From: Pseudodonghicola flavimaris
GTDB taxonomy: Bacteria > Pseudomonadota > Alphaproteobacteria > Rhodobacterales > Rhodobacteraceae
NCBI RefSeq assembly: GCF_030164425.1
Contig: NZ_JASNJD010000019.1
Location: 1 to 64,000 of the forward strand
Direction: 5' to 3'
Length of the DNA stretch: 64,000 nucleotides
The notes under the pieces were generated by a model. That model saw nothing but the letters and a program-made list of their open reading frames with translations. It had not been told where the DNA came from and ran no database searches. Below, one piece after another: positions 52,709 through 61,422 of the stretch; within the stretch, counting starts at the first letter, position 1, and every line of letters starts with the position of its first letter. The translations under genes were made by a program, and so were the position numbers.

Positions 52709-53221
52709 ATGATCTGCCGCAGTCATATCAAGGGCGATGCGCCCTCAACCGCCGTTTACTCCGATTGCGAGACCTATCGTTACAGCCTGACGAGGGTCTG
52801 GGATCCGGCGGGGCGGCGGCTGCTGTTTCTTATGCTCAACCCCTCCACCGCGACCGAGGTGCAGAACGACCCGACCATCGAACGCTGCGAGCGGCGGGCG
52901 CGGGCGCTGGGTTTCGGCGGCTTCCGGGCGGCGAATATCTTCGCGCTGCGGGAAACCGATCCCCGGGCGATGCGCCGGGCTGCCGATCCGGTCGGGCCCG
53001 ATAATGACGCCGCGATTCTCGACGGGCTGGATTGGGCCGATCAGGTGATTGCCGGCTGGGGCACACATGGGGCGCATCTGGGCCGCGGTGCGGCAGTCGA
53101 GGCGCTGCTGCGGGGAACCGGCCGAACGGTGCATCATCTGGGGCTGACCAGAGAGGGCCATCCGCGCCATCCGCTCTATATCGCCTATGCCCGGCAGCCG
53201 GAGCTCTGGTTTCCGACCTGA
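52709..53221 (+). CDS. DUF1643 domain-containing protein
   Basis: A 170-residue soluble protein. DUF1643 blocks: YRYSLTRVWDPAGRRLLFLMLNPSTA (positions 25-50; key LNPSTA), NDPTIERCERRARALGFGGF, NIFALRETDP, DWADQVIAGWGTHG and the end HLGLTREGHPRHPLYI. The function of the family is unknown. The ATG is chosen as the first in-frame one past the upstream gene; it has no strong ribosome site (GACCCGCGGCC). It may be co-transcribed with the asparagine-synthase-like gene 43 bases upstream. Confidence 0.85.
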   Translation: MICRSHIKGDAPSTAVYSDCETYRYSLTRVWDPAGRRLLFLMLNPSTATEVQNDPTIERCERRARALGFGGFRAANIFALRETDPRAMRRAADPVGPDNDAAILDGLDWADQVIAGWGTHGAHLGRGAAVEALLRGTGRTVHHLGLTREGHPRHPLYIAYARQPELWFPT

Positions 53222-53253
53222 GCCCGGGGCGTCGCGGCGGCGGGCAAATTCCT

Positions 53254-53282
53254 TTGCCAAAGCCGGCAAAACCGCCTATACG
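53254..53282 (+). promoter_or_regulatory. Candidate sigma-70 promoter of rpsO
   Basis: TTGCCA and TATACG are separated by 17 bases, about 100 bases before the rpsO start codon. The -35 matches four of six and the -10 four of six consensus bases. A likely start point falls near 53289, leaving a leader long enough for S15 autoregulation. Confidence 0.45.
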
Positions 53283-53382
53283 CCCGCATCCCGTGGCGGA
53301 ATCGCTGCGGGTTTTCTCCATGGGCCTGTGCTGGACGACATCCCGGCCTGCGCCATTCCTCTAACCTGTAAAGGAGACCCCG

Positions 53383-53652
53383 ATGTCGATCACGCCGGAA
53401 GAAAAAGCCCGTGTCATGCAAGAATATGCAACCAAGGAAGGCGATACCGGTTCGCCGGAAGTCCAGGTTGCTATCCTCAGCTCGCGCATCGCGACCCTGA
53501 CCGAGCACTTCAAGACCCATAAGAAAGACAACCACGGCCGCCGTGGTCTGCTGAAGATGGTCGCCCAGCGTCGTAAGCTGCTGGACTACCTGAAGGCCAA
53601 TGACGAAGCCCGCTATCAGTCGCTGATCGCGCGTCTGGGCCTGCGTCGCTAA
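53383..53652 (+). CDS. rpsO: 30S ribosomal protein S15
   Basis: An 89-residue protein, the full normal length. [17 protein letters not shown] at the start, [24 protein letters not shown] (the conserved rRNA-binding helix region, about residues 21-44), [25 protein letters not shown] and a LRR C-terminus. S15 binds 16S rRNA in the central domain. AAAGGAG precedes the ATG. In many bacteria rpsO is next to pnp; here pnp lies 3.8 kb on, with three unrelated genes between them. Confidence 0.98.
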   Translation: MSITPEEKARVMQEYATKEGDTGSPEVQVAILSSRIATLTEHFKTHKKDNHGRRGLLKMVAQRRKLLDYLKANDEARYQSLIARLGLRR

Positions 53653-53677
53653 GCCTTTCGGTCTTGCGAAATTTCGG

Positions 53678-53706
53678 CGCCCGTTCCGGTTGGAGCGGGC
53701 GTTTTT
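53678..53706 (+). terminator. Intrinsic terminator after rpsO
   Basis: CGCCCGTTCC pairs with GGAGCGGGCG (one G-U pair) around a four-base loop, followed by five T. Position 26 bases after the rpsO stop. Confidence 0.88.
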
Positions 53707-53845
53707 CGTGGGCGGCAGGCAAACGGCCGCCCAATCGCCGCCGGAGCATGAGCGAGGCCTTGCCGGCCCGCGGTCTTTGCCGTTGAAGCGCCCGGCCGCT
53801 GCCCCAAATCTGCGTCTCAGACCAAGAGCCTGCCTGGAGTTTCGC

Positions 53846-55459
53846 ATGTCCCCCGATCATCCCGACCGTCGTGCCGTCCTCGCGGCCGCCCTGAGCGCCG
53901 GGGCGTTCTGCGTCCTGCCCGAGGTCGCCCGTGCCCAGAGCGTGGATATCGCCTCCGGGGCGGCGTTGGGCCCGGCAGAGCCGTTTTCCTTCGCCCGGCT
54001 GCGCGATATGGCCCGGGGGCTGTCCAAGGCGCCCTTCGTGCCGATGCCGATCCCAGATGCCGCGGCAATCGACAGGATCGACTATGATGCGCACGGGCAG
54101 ATCCGATTTCGCCGGGACCGGGCGCTCTGGGCCGGAGATCCGGCCGACAACCCGGTGCAGTTCTTCTTTCCCGGCCGCTATTTCCCGCAGCCGGTCCATA
54201 TCTATGTGGTCGAGGACGGCACCGCGCGCGAAGTGCCGTTCTCCCGCGAATTCTTCGACATTCCCGCCGACAGCCCGGCGCAGGAGCTGACCCATACCGA
54301 GGGCTTTGCCGGGTTTTCGGTTCAGGACGCCCAGACCCGGCTCGACTGGATGGCATTCCTCGGAGCCTCCTACTGGCGCACGTCGGGCTATTCCGGGCAG
54401 TTCGGCCTGTCGGTGCGCGGGCTGGCGTTGGACACCGCCATCGCCGACGGGGCGGAGGAATTTCCGCGCTTCACCCGGTTCTGGCTGGAGCAACCGGGCG
54501 ACGGAAGCCTGATCACCTACGCGCTGCTGGAAAGCCCGCGCGCCACCGGGGCCTATCGCATCACCTCGCGCCACGATCATGGCGTGGTGCAGGAGGTCTC
54601 GGCCGATATCTTCCTGCGCGGCGATGTCTCCCGACTGGGGCTGGCGCCGCTGACCTCGATGTACTGGTTCGGCAAGCACGACCGCCAGATCGCCGCCGAC
54701 TGGCGGCCAGAGGTACATGACAGCGACGGGCTGGAAATTCACGCCGGCAACGGGGAGCGCATCTGGCGGCCGCTGAACAACCCGCCGCGGGTGATGGCCA
54801 ACAGCTTCGCGACCCGGGGGCCGCGTGGCTTCGGCCTGATGCAGCGCGAACGCGATTTCGCGCAGTATCAGGACGATGGCGTGTTCTACGACCGCCGCGC
54901 CTCGGCCTGGGTCGAGCCGCTGGAGGACTGGGGCGAGGGCAGTGTCACCCTGATCGAACTGCCGACGGAGGACGAGACCTTCGACAATATCGTCGCCTTC
55001 TGGACCCCCGCTGAGGCGGCGGTGGCCGGGCGTGAATATCAGCTGAACTATCGGCTGAGTTGGCTGGAAGACGCCCCGTTGCCGCCGGCGACTGCGCGGT
55101 TCCGGGCGGTGCGGCTGGGCAAGGGCGGTGTGCCCGGCCAGCCGCGCCCGGCCGATACCGTCAAGGTGGTCTGCGATTTCGATGCCCTGGGTCTTGAGGG
55201 GGTGACGCGCGGGCCGCTGACCCGCCCGGTGGTGACCGCCAGCCAGGGGGTGGTGTCGGCGGAGGTGGCCTATCCCATCGTTGGCCAGAGCGGCTGGCGG
55301 GCGCTTTTCGATATCGACTTTTCGGCGCTGGCGCCCGAGGACGACAGGCCGATCGACCTGCGGGTCTATGTGGCGCATGACGGTGCCGCCAAGACCGAGA
55401 CGATGCTGTTGCAGCTGTTCCCGAGCCAGCTGCGCGCCCTGCTGAAGGCGCGACCCTGA
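53846..55459 (+). CDS. Periplasmic glucan biosynthesis protein (OpgG/OpgD, MdoG family)
   Basis: 537 residues from the ATG after CTGGAG. The N-terminus DRRAVLAAALSAGAFCVLP is a twin-arginine-like export signal, cleaved near ARAQ, as in OpgD. The mature protein has MdoG blocks: FSFARLRDMARGLSKAPF, FFFPGRYFPQPVHIY, GFAGFSV, FLGASYWRTSGYSGQFGLS and the C-terminal domain after VVCDFDALG. It acts in making or branching osmoregulated periplasmic glucans. No opgH glucosyltransferase is nearby. The Tat signal makes OpgD a closer match than OpgG. Its stop codon is the first unit of an 11-base tandem repeat. Confidence 0.88.
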   Translation: MSPDHPDRRAVLAAALSAGAFCVLPEVARAQSVDIASGAALGPAEPFSFARLRDMARGLSKAPFVPMPIPDAAAIDRIDYDAHGQIRFRRDRALWAGDPADNPVQFFFPGRYFPQPVHIYVVEDGTAREVPFSREFFDIPADSPAQELTHTEGFAGFSVQDAQTRLDWMAFLGASYWRTSGYSGQFGLSVRGLALDTAIADGAEEFPRFTRFWLEQPGDGSLITYALLESPRATGAYRITSRHDHGVVQEVSADIFLRGDVSRLGLAPLTSMYWFGKHDRQIAADWRPEVHDSDGLEIHAGNGERIWRPLNNPPRVMANSFATRGPRGFGLMQRERDFAQYQDDGVFYDRRASAWVEPLEDWGEGSVTLIELPTEDETFDNIVAFWTPAEAAVAGREYQLNYRLSWLEDAPLPPATARFRAVRLGKGGVPGQPRPADTVKVVCDFDALGLEGVTRGPLTRPVVTASQGVVSAEVAYPIVGQSGWRALFDIDFSALAPEDDRPIDLRVYVAHDGAAKTETMLLQLFPSQLRALLKARP

Positions 55460-55511
55460 TCTGGGCCTGACCCGCGTCTGATCCCGGCGTGACCCGGCTC
55501 TGACCGGGTCT
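55457..55511. repeat. Five imperfect 11-base tandem repeats starting at the opg stop codon
   Basis: TGA recurs at exactly 11-base steps (55457, 55468, 55479, 55490, 55501), each followed by a C/G-rich octamer close to CCCGGGTC. The first TGA is the stop codon of the glucan gene. The last two units form GACCCGG/CCGGGTC, a seven-base stem. May be a transcript-end element; origin by slippage is likely. Confidence 0.6.
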
Positions 55512-55659
55512 TGCCGCCCTGACGCAGTGTTTCCCTTTCGCATCAGTCCGCCCGCCGCCGCGAGCTCCGGTCCGGGGCGGCGCATGAAATCCCTTGCGAC
55601 GTGGTTTCACGGCAGATCATGGTGCCGTAAAGCTATTGTTTACCTAAGGGAATTCTCAG

Positions 55660-56667
55660 ATGACATCTTTCCGCCGATGCCCGGAGGGCCGGATTGCCAC
55701 GCCCCTGTCCCGGTGGCCCGGGCTGTTGCCGTTTCTGGCGCTGTCGGTCTGGATGCTGCTGGCGATCCTGCCCGGGCGCCTCGCCGCCGAGACCCTGCCG
55801 CGGGAGGTGCGCGTCGGCGTCTATGTCACCAGCGTCTTCGATGTCGAGCCGAGCGATGGCGGCTTCGGCATCGCCGGCTATGCCTGGTTCATCGATCCGG
55901 AGGGCACGTTCGACCCGGAACACGGCATGCAGCTGCTGGCGCGCTCGGCGCAGACGCGGATTTTCGTCGATACCGAGCTGGAGGATGGCGCCCGCTACGC
56001 GGTTATGGAATTTCAGGCGGTTTACGATCACGCCTTCGATGTGCGCAATTACCCCTTCGACCGGCAGAGCCTGCCGATGGTGATCGAGGCAGCCTCGACC
56101 GTCTCCGACATCGTCTTCGTGCCCGATACCAGGGATTCCCGGGTGGCCAGCAATGTCCGGGCCCCGGGGTGGAGCGTGGCGGGGTTCGATCTGGCCAGTT
56201 CTATGGCGACCTATGACACCGGTTTCGGCCATCGTGCGGGCCATCCCAGCTTTTCCCGGCTGACCGCGACGGTGTCGCTGGCGCGGAACATGTCGCCCTT
56301 GCTGTTCGAGAAATTCAGCGGGTTCTTCGTGGCCTTCGCGATCACCGCGCTGGTGATCTTCGTTCCGCTTGAAGAACTGGGGATCCGGGTGGGCATGTCC
56401 ACCGGCTCGGTGTTCGCGGCGGTGTTCAACCGCTACCGGCTGGAGGATGCGGTGGGTTTCGATGCGGTGTTCGGCCTGATCGACCAGGTGTCCTTCCTGA
56501 TCTTCAGCCTGATCATCGCGACGTTGTTCTTGTCGTTGTTCTCGCACCGTTTGAGCAAGCGCCGCGGGCCTGCCGTGGCGACCCGGACCGACCACCGGCT
56601 GGGGCTGACGATTCTGATCGTGCATGCCGCGCTGCTGGCGCTGGCCTTCGGTGTGGTGCTGTTCTGA
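55660..56667 (+). CDS. Prokaryotic pentameric ligand-gated ion channel-like protein
   Basis: 335 residues. A signal peptide or leader helix (about residues 20-43) is followed by a beta-rich extracytoplasmic domain with the Cys-loop-family motif NYPFDRQSLPM (130-140), close to YPFDSQ of GLIC. Four membrane helices follow: about 216-237, 242-257, 273-296 and 315-335. TM1 to TM2 is joined by the short EELGIRVGM turn, as in this superfamily. No cysteine pair forms the loop, as usual in bacteria. It should assemble as a pentamer in the inner membrane with the sensor domain in the periplasm. Ligand unknown. Annotation as a hypothetical membrane protein is common. Confidence 0.75.
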   Translation: MTSFRRCPEGRIATPLSRWPGLLPFLALSVWMLLAILPGRLAAETLPREVRVGVYVTSVFDVEPSDGGFGIAGYAWFIDPEGTFDPEHGMQLLARSAQTRIFVDTELEDGARYAVMEFQAVYDHAFDVRNYPFDRQSLPMVIEAASTVSDIVFVPDTRDSRVASNVRAPGWSVAGFDLASSMATYDTGFGHRAGHPSFSRLTATVSLARNMSPLLFEKFSGFFVAFAITALVIFVPLEELGIRVGMSTGSVFAAVFNRYRLEDAVGFDAVFGLIDQVSFLIFSLIIATLFLSLFSHRLSKRRGPAVATRTDHRLGLTILIVHAALLALAFGVVLF

Positions 56668-56677
56668 GGGGAGGCAG

Positions 56678-57109
56678 CTACCGCTGCCGGGCCTGCGGGT
56701 CGGGCAGCGGGAAGATCAGATCGTAGCCCCAGTTGAAGACGAAGGCATAGACCAGGTAGAAACCGGCCAGGCTGATGTCCATCGTCAGCGCCTGCCACAG
56801 GCCGACATCCAGATACCAGGCAATGAAGGGCATCAGCCCGGCCAGCAGGGTGATCTCGAAGAGCACCGCATGCACCAGCCGGTGGCCCAGGCCCTTGCGG
56901 ACAGAGCCGGTCAGCCGCAGCAGCAGCCGGTCGAAGGCGAGGTTGTAGCCATAGTTCAGCCCCATCGCCAGAGTCGAACCGGAGATGGCCACCACGCTGA
57001 CGGCGTGGGGGGGCATGCCGAAGACCCACATGCCCAGCGGGGTCACCAGCGCCAGGCCGAGGATTTCGAACAGAATCACATGGCGGATACGGTCGCGGGG
57101 GCTGCGCAT
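56678..57109 (-). CDS. PACE family efflux transporter
   Basis: A 143-residue protein with two tandem bacterial transmembrane pair (BTP) domains, four helices in all. First pair: RDRIRHVILFEILGLALVTPLG with the conserved Arg and Glu; second: GHRLVHAVLFEITLLAGLMPFIAW, the same H-x-x-x-F-E pattern. Conserved LNYGYNLAFD and FNWGYDLIFP end each pair. PACE proteins such as AceI export biocides, perhaps polyamines naturally. It is convergent with the channel-like gene and only ten bases from its stop. Confidence 0.92.
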   Translation of the reverse strand: MRSPRDRIRHVILFEILGLALVTPLGMWVFGMPPHAVSVVAISGSTLAMGLNYGYNLAFDRLLLRLTGSVRKGLGHRLVHAVLFEITLLAGLMPFIAWYLDVGLWQALTMDISLAGFYLVYAFVFNWGYDLIFPLPDPQARQR

Positions 57110-57463
57110 GGGGGTGTCTCGGCTCGGCTCGGGTCAGATGCTCCGGGCCGTCCCGTCTGCTGGTCCCGCGCCGGCCGGGCGCGGAGGAGGTCGTCCTCGC
57201 TTCCGCGTGACTATAGCGCCGGGGGGCGCGATCGCAACCGTCGCGCGGCGCCGATCCGGGGCGATGGCGGCGCGTTGCGTCAGCGGGGACTGCGGGAACT
57301 CCCTGCTTTCCAAACAGGGCAAACTCCTGTATGCGCGCCCCATCTGAGACGTGACGCCTTCAGCTCCTGGGCACATGCAAGAGGATAGGGGGCGGCGGCA
57401 ATGGGGCCGCCAAGCAAACGGGAGACCCGGGATACGCCTGGGAGTGCTCTCTAACAGGATACC
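57110..57463. other. 354-base region upstream of pnp
   Basis: No gene is supported. It is the divergent control region for the PACE gene and pnp. The part nearest pnp (about 57360-57463) is a leader with purine-rich runs, where PNPase autoregulation would act in other bacteria, but no clear RNase III-type long hairpin can be drawn. CCCTG/CAGGG around 57301-57319 is a short stem. No convincing promoter was found. Confidence 0.4.
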
Positions 57464-59611
57464 ATGATGTTTGACGTAACGACGAAATCTATGCAGTGGG
57501 GCGAGGAAACCCTCACTCTGGAAACCGGTAAGGTTGCGCGCCAGGCCGATGGCTCGGTGATCGCGACGCTCGGTGAAACCAGTGTGATGGCCAACGTCAC
57601 CTTCGCCAAGGAACAAAAGCCCGGTCAGGACTTTTTCCCGCTGACCGTGCATTACCAAGAGAAATACTATGCCGCCGGCAAGATCCCCGGCGGCTTCTTC
57701 AAGCGCGAGGCGCGCCCGACCGAGAAGGAAACGCTGACCGCGCGCCTGATCGACCGGCCCTGCCGCCCGCTGTTCGTCCCCGGCTTCAAGAACGAAGTGC
57801 TGGTGATGTGCACCGTGCTGAGCCACGATCTGGTCAACGATCCCGATATCGTCGCCATGATCGCCGCCTCCGCCGCGCTGACCATCTCGGGCGTGCCCTT
57901 CATGGGCCCGATCGCCGGCTGCCGCGTCGGCTTCGTCGATGGCGAATACGTGCTGAACCCGACCGTGGACGACATGCACCAGCTGCGCCTGAACCCGGAG
58001 CAGCGCCTGGACCTGGTTGTCGCCGGCACCAAAGACGCCGTTATGATGGTGGAATCGGAAGCCTACGAGCTGACCGAAGCCGAAATGCTGGGCGCCGTGA
58101 CCTTCGCGCATGAACAGATCCAGCCGGTGATCGACCTGATCATCGCCCTGGCTGAAAGCGCCGCGAAAGAGCCGTTCGACTTCACCCCGCCGGATTACTC
58201 CGCGCTTTACGACGTGGTGAAAGCCGCCGGTGAAGAGCAGATGCGCGCCGCATTCGCCATCACCGACAAGCTGGAGCGTCAGGCCGCCGTGGCCGCCGCC
58301 GTCGAGGCGATCAAGGCGACGCTGAGCGAAGAGCAGCTGGAAGATGCGAACCTCGGGTCCGCTATCAAGAAGCTGGAATCGGTCGTGCTGCGCGGCGATG
58401 TGGTCAAGAACGGCCGCCGGATCGACGGCCGTGCGCTGGATCAGGTTCGCCCGATCGTGGCCGAAACCGGCCTGCTGCCGCGGACCCACGGGTCGGCGCT
58501 GTTCACCCGGGGCGAAACCCAGGGTCTGGTCGTGACCACGCTGGGCACCGGCGATGACGAACAGTTCATCGACGCGCTGCATGGCAACTTCAAATCGAAC
58601 TTCCTGCTGCACTACAACTTCCCGCCCTATTCGGTCGGCGAAGTGGGTCGTGTCGGCTCGCCCGGTCGTCGTGAGATCGGCCACGGCAAGCTGGCCTGGC
58701 GCGCGCTGCAGGCGGTTCTGCCGGCTCCGACCGACTTCCCCTACACCATCCGCGTGGTCTCCGAGATCACCGAATCGAACGGCTCCTCCTCCATGGCTTC
58801 GGTCTGTGGCGGGTCGCTGTCGATGATGGATGCGGGCGTGCCGCTGAAGGCACCGGTTGCCGGCGTGGCCATGGGCCTGGTGCTGGAAGACGATGGCTCC
58901 TACGGCATCCTGACCGACATCCTGGGTGACGAAGACCACCTGGGCGACATGGACTTCAAAGTGGCAGGGACCGAAAACGGCATCACCTCGCTGCAGATGG
59001 ACATCAAGGTCGCCGGCATCACCCCGGAGATCATGGAAAAAGCCCTGGCCCAGGCCAAGGACGGTCGTCTGCACATCCTCGGCGAAATGGCCAAGGCCCT
59101 GACCGAGGCGGCTGCCTTCTCGGTGCACGCACCGCGGATCGAGACCATGCAGATCCCCACCGACAAGATCCGTGAAGTGATCGGCTCGGGCGGCAAGGTG
59201 ATCCGCGAGATCGTGGAAACCTCCGGCGCCAAGGTCGACATCAACGACGACGGCGTGATCAAGATCGCCTCGGCCGACGGGGATGCCATCCAGAGGGCCT
59301 ATGACATGATCTATTCGATCGTGGCAGAGCCGGAAGAGGGCAAGATCTACAAGGGCAAGGTCGTGAAGATCGTCGATTTCGGCGCCTTCGTGAATTTCTT
59401 CGGCAAGCGCGACGGGCTGGTGCACGTCAGCCAGATCGAGAACCGCCGCCTGAACCATCCGTCGGATGTGCTGAAGGAAGGTCAGGAAGTCTGGGTCAAA
59501 CTGCTGGGCTTCGACGACCGCGGCAAGGTCCGCCTGTCGATGAAAGTGGTCGACCAGGAGACCGGCGAAGAGGCCAAGAAAGAAGAGAAGAAAGAGGAAG
59601 AGGCGGAGTAA
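57464..59611 (+). CDS. pnp: Polyribonucleotide nucleotidyltransferase
   Basis: 715 residues, normal PNPase length. Two RNase PH domains with the helical domain between; catalytic-core segments include [14 protein letters not shown] (first core), [27 protein letters not shown] and [15 protein letters not shown] (second core). The KH domain is [16 protein letters not shown] (about residues 567-582) and the S1 domain [17 protein letters not shown] (about 627-643). The C-terminus is a Lys/Glu-rich tail that may contact RNase E. Two ATGs are adjacent; the first is used. It degrades mRNA phosphorolytically from the 3' end. Confidence 0.98.
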   Translation: MMFDVTTKSMQWGEETLTLETGKVARQADGSVIATLGETSVMANVTFAKEQKPGQDFFPLTVHYQEKYYAAGKIPGGFFKREARPTEKETLTARLIDRPCRPLFVPGFKNEVLVMCTVLSHDLVNDPDIVAMIAASAALTISGVPFMGPIAGCRVGFVDGEYVLNPTVDDMHQLRLNPEQRLDLVVAGTKDAVMMVESEAYELTEAEMLGAVTFAHEQIQPVIDLIIALAESAAKEPFDFTPPDYSALYDVVKAAGEEQMRAAFAITDKLERQAAVAAAVEAIKATLSEEQLEDANLGSAIKKLESVVLRGDVVKNGRRIDGRALDQVRPIVAETGLLPRTHGSALFTRGETQGLVVTTLGTGDDEQFIDALHGNFKSNFLLHYNFPPYSVGEVGRVGSPGRREIGHGKLAWRALQAVLPAPTDFPYTIRVVSEITESNGSSSMASVCGGSLSMMDAGVPLKAPVAGVAMGLVLEDDGSYGILTDILGDEDHLGDMDFKVAGTENGITSLQMDIKVAGITPEIMEKALAQAKDGRLHILGEMAKALTEAAAFSVHAPRIETMQIPTDKIREVIGSGGKVIREIVETSGAKVDINDDGVIKIASADGDAIQRAYDMIYSIVAEPEEGKIYKGKVVKIVDFGAFVNFFGKRDGLVHVSQIENRRLNHPSDVLKEGQEVWVKLLGFDDRGKVRLSMKVVDQETGEEAKKEEKKEEEAE

Positions 59612-59636
59612 TCTCCCCTTCCTTTCCCGCTTCGAG

Positions 59637-59665
59637 AGCCCCGGCAGTAATGCCGGGGCTTTTTT
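59637..59665 (+). terminator. Intrinsic terminator after pnp
   Basis: AGCCCCGGCA and TGCCGGGGCT form a perfect ten-base stem with loop GTAA, followed by five T. It lies 26 bases after the pnp stop. Confidence 0.93.
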
Positions 59666-59873
59666 GTTGCGTCCATGCCGTGGCCTCCGGGTCACTGGGC
59701 CGATGGGGTGCGCGCCCGGGGCGGGAGCGGCTGGCGCAAGACGTCAACGGCTCTTGACGATGCGACTGGACCGCAGGCAGGAACAGGGCGATTATCCGGA
59801 GGTTCTCAGACCCTCAGGGACCCATAGAAACAGCCGTCCGCGGCGCATTCCCGAACTGGTCGGAAAGCACCAC

Positions 59874-60590
59874 ATGCACTCTCTCATCATCCATATGTCT
59901 TCCAGCACCGCCCGCCGCCCCAACGCAGAGCGGCTGTTGCGGGATCTGCCTGACGCGCAGCTGATCGAGGCGGTGGACGGGCGCGATCCCGGGGCGATTG
60001 CCGGGGTTCGGACGGCGCCGGGCAATCTTTATCGGCCGCAGTATCCGTTTCCGCTGCGCCCGGCAGAGATCGGTGTGTTCCTCAGCCATCGGCGTTGCTG
60101 GCAGCGGATCCTGGACGAGGGGTGGGACTATGCGCTGATCGCCGAAGACGATCTCTCGGTCGAGCCGGAACGGCTGCAGCGGGCGCTGGCGCTGATCGAC
60201 CGCGCCGCTACGCCGGAGATGTATATCCGTCTGCCGGTGAAGCAGCGCGAGACCCCGGCCCGGGTGCTGGCGGAGGATGGCGATATCCGGTTCATCCTGC
60301 CGAAGGTGATCGCGCTGCAATGCATCTGCCAGGTGGTCGGGCGCGGGGCGGCGGCCCGGATGCTGAAGGCGACCGAGGCGATCGACCGGCCGGTCGACAC
60401 CTTTTTGCAAATGCACTGGATCACCCACCAGCCGGTGCATGCGATCCTGTCGCTGGGCAGTCGTGAAATCGCCTCGGAAATCGGCGGGTCGACGATCCAG
60501 CAAAAAACCCGCGCCAGGGGCAAGCTGACGCGGGAATTCAGGCGGGCCGTCTATCGGACGCAGGTGGCCCTGCGCCCGCAGCACGGCTGA
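59874..60590 (+). CDS. Glycosyltransferase family 25 protein (LPS type)
   Basis: 238 residues from the ATG after CGGAAAG; an open frame extends 70 codons upstream, partly across the pnp terminator, and is not taken. GT25 pattern: LIIHMSSSTARRPNAERLL at the start, EAVDGRD, PAEIGVFLSHRRCWQRIL (about residues 61-78) and the D-x-D-like YALIAEDDLSVEPE metal-binding motif (about 85-98). The family adds sugars to lipooligosaccharide or glycans in the cytoplasm. It is isolated from other polysaccharide genes, between pnp and a peroxiredoxin gene. Confidence 0.82.
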   Translation: MHSLIIHMSSSTARRPNAERLLRDLPDAQLIEAVDGRDPGAIAGVRTAPGNLYRPQYPFPLRPAEIGVFLSHRRCWQRILDEGWDYALIAEDDLSVEPERLQRALALIDRAATPEMYIRLPVKQRETPARVLAEDGDIRFILPKVIALQCICQVVGRGAAARMLKATEAIDRPVDTFLQMHWITHQPVHAILSLGSREIASEIGGSTIQQKTRARGKLTREFRRAVYRTQVALRPQHG

Positions 60591-60597
60591 GACCGGG

Positions 60598-61251
60598 TTA
60601 CGCCGGGTTCTTGGCGAAGCGCAGATAGGGCAGCTTCTTGTCCAGCGCGCCGAATTTCTCTTCGGCGGCGGCATCGTCCAGCGACAGCGCCACGATCACG
60701 TCCTGGCCCACGGTCCAGTTGGCCGGGGTGGCCAGCGGCTGCTGATAGGTGCGCTGCAGGCCGTCGAGCGCGCGCAGCACCTCGGCGAAGTTCCGGCCCA
60801 CCGACATCGGGTAGGTCATGATCAGCTGCACTTTCTTGTCCGGGCTAACGATGAAGACCGACCGGACCGAGGCGCTGTCGGCCGCGGTACTGCCATCGGG
60901 CAGATAGGCGTCCGCCGGCAGCATGTCGAAGAGTTTCGACACTTTCAGGTCGGTGTCGGCGATGATCGGAAAACTGGCAGAGGCGCCCGAAAAGCCCTCG
61001 ATATCGCTTTTCCACTGCACGTGCTCGTCGGCGCCATCGACGCTCAGACCGATCACTTTGGTGTTACGCTTGGCCCATTCGTCGGCCAGCTGCGACACGG
61101 CGCCGAATTCGGTGGTGCAGACCGGAGTGAAGTCCTTCGGGTGCGAAAACAGGATCGCCCAGCTGTCACCGATCCAGTCGTGGAAGGTGATTTCGCCCTG
61201 ATCGGTCATGGCAGTGAAGTTCGGGACGATGTCGTTGATACGCAGGCCCAT
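60598..61251 (-). CDS. 1-Cys peroxiredoxin (Prx6 type)
   Basis: 217 residues from the ATG after GAGGAGAC. The peroxidatic cysteine is Cys45 in HPKDFTPVCTTEFG; the long C-terminal arm (PANWTVGQDVIVALS, then LPYLRFAKNP) is that of Prx6-type enzymes. No second conserved resolving Cys is seen, so it probably uses glutathione or another thiol. It detoxifies hydrogen peroxide and organic peroxides. The open frame runs back through the divergent aldehyde dehydrogenase gene, which is a GC-rich artefact. It is convergent with the family-25 glycosyltransferase gene. Confidence 0.93.
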   Translation of the reverse strand: MGLRINDIVPNFTAMTDQGEITFHDWIGDSWAILFSHPKDFTPVCTTEFGAVSQLADEWAKRNTKVIGLSVDGADEHVQWKSDIEGFSGASASFPIIADTDLKVSKLFDMLPADAYLPDGSTAADSASVRSVFIVSPDKKVQLIMTYPMSVGRNFAEVLRALDGLQRTYQQPLATPANWTVGQDVIVALSLDDAAAEEKFGALDKKLPYLRFAKNPA

Positions 61252-61422
61252 GTGTGTCTCCTCGTTGTTGGTCAGCGACGTTCGCGCGTCGCGGCAAATG
61301 TAGTATCCCGCATATAAGGTTTCACCCCCCGTCTTGTCCCCATTCATCTGCAATGACAGAGTGACGCAGAATCGCAGACCGGGTGGTCTGTGCACGAGTG
61401 ACGAACTGGGAGACTCTGAGAG

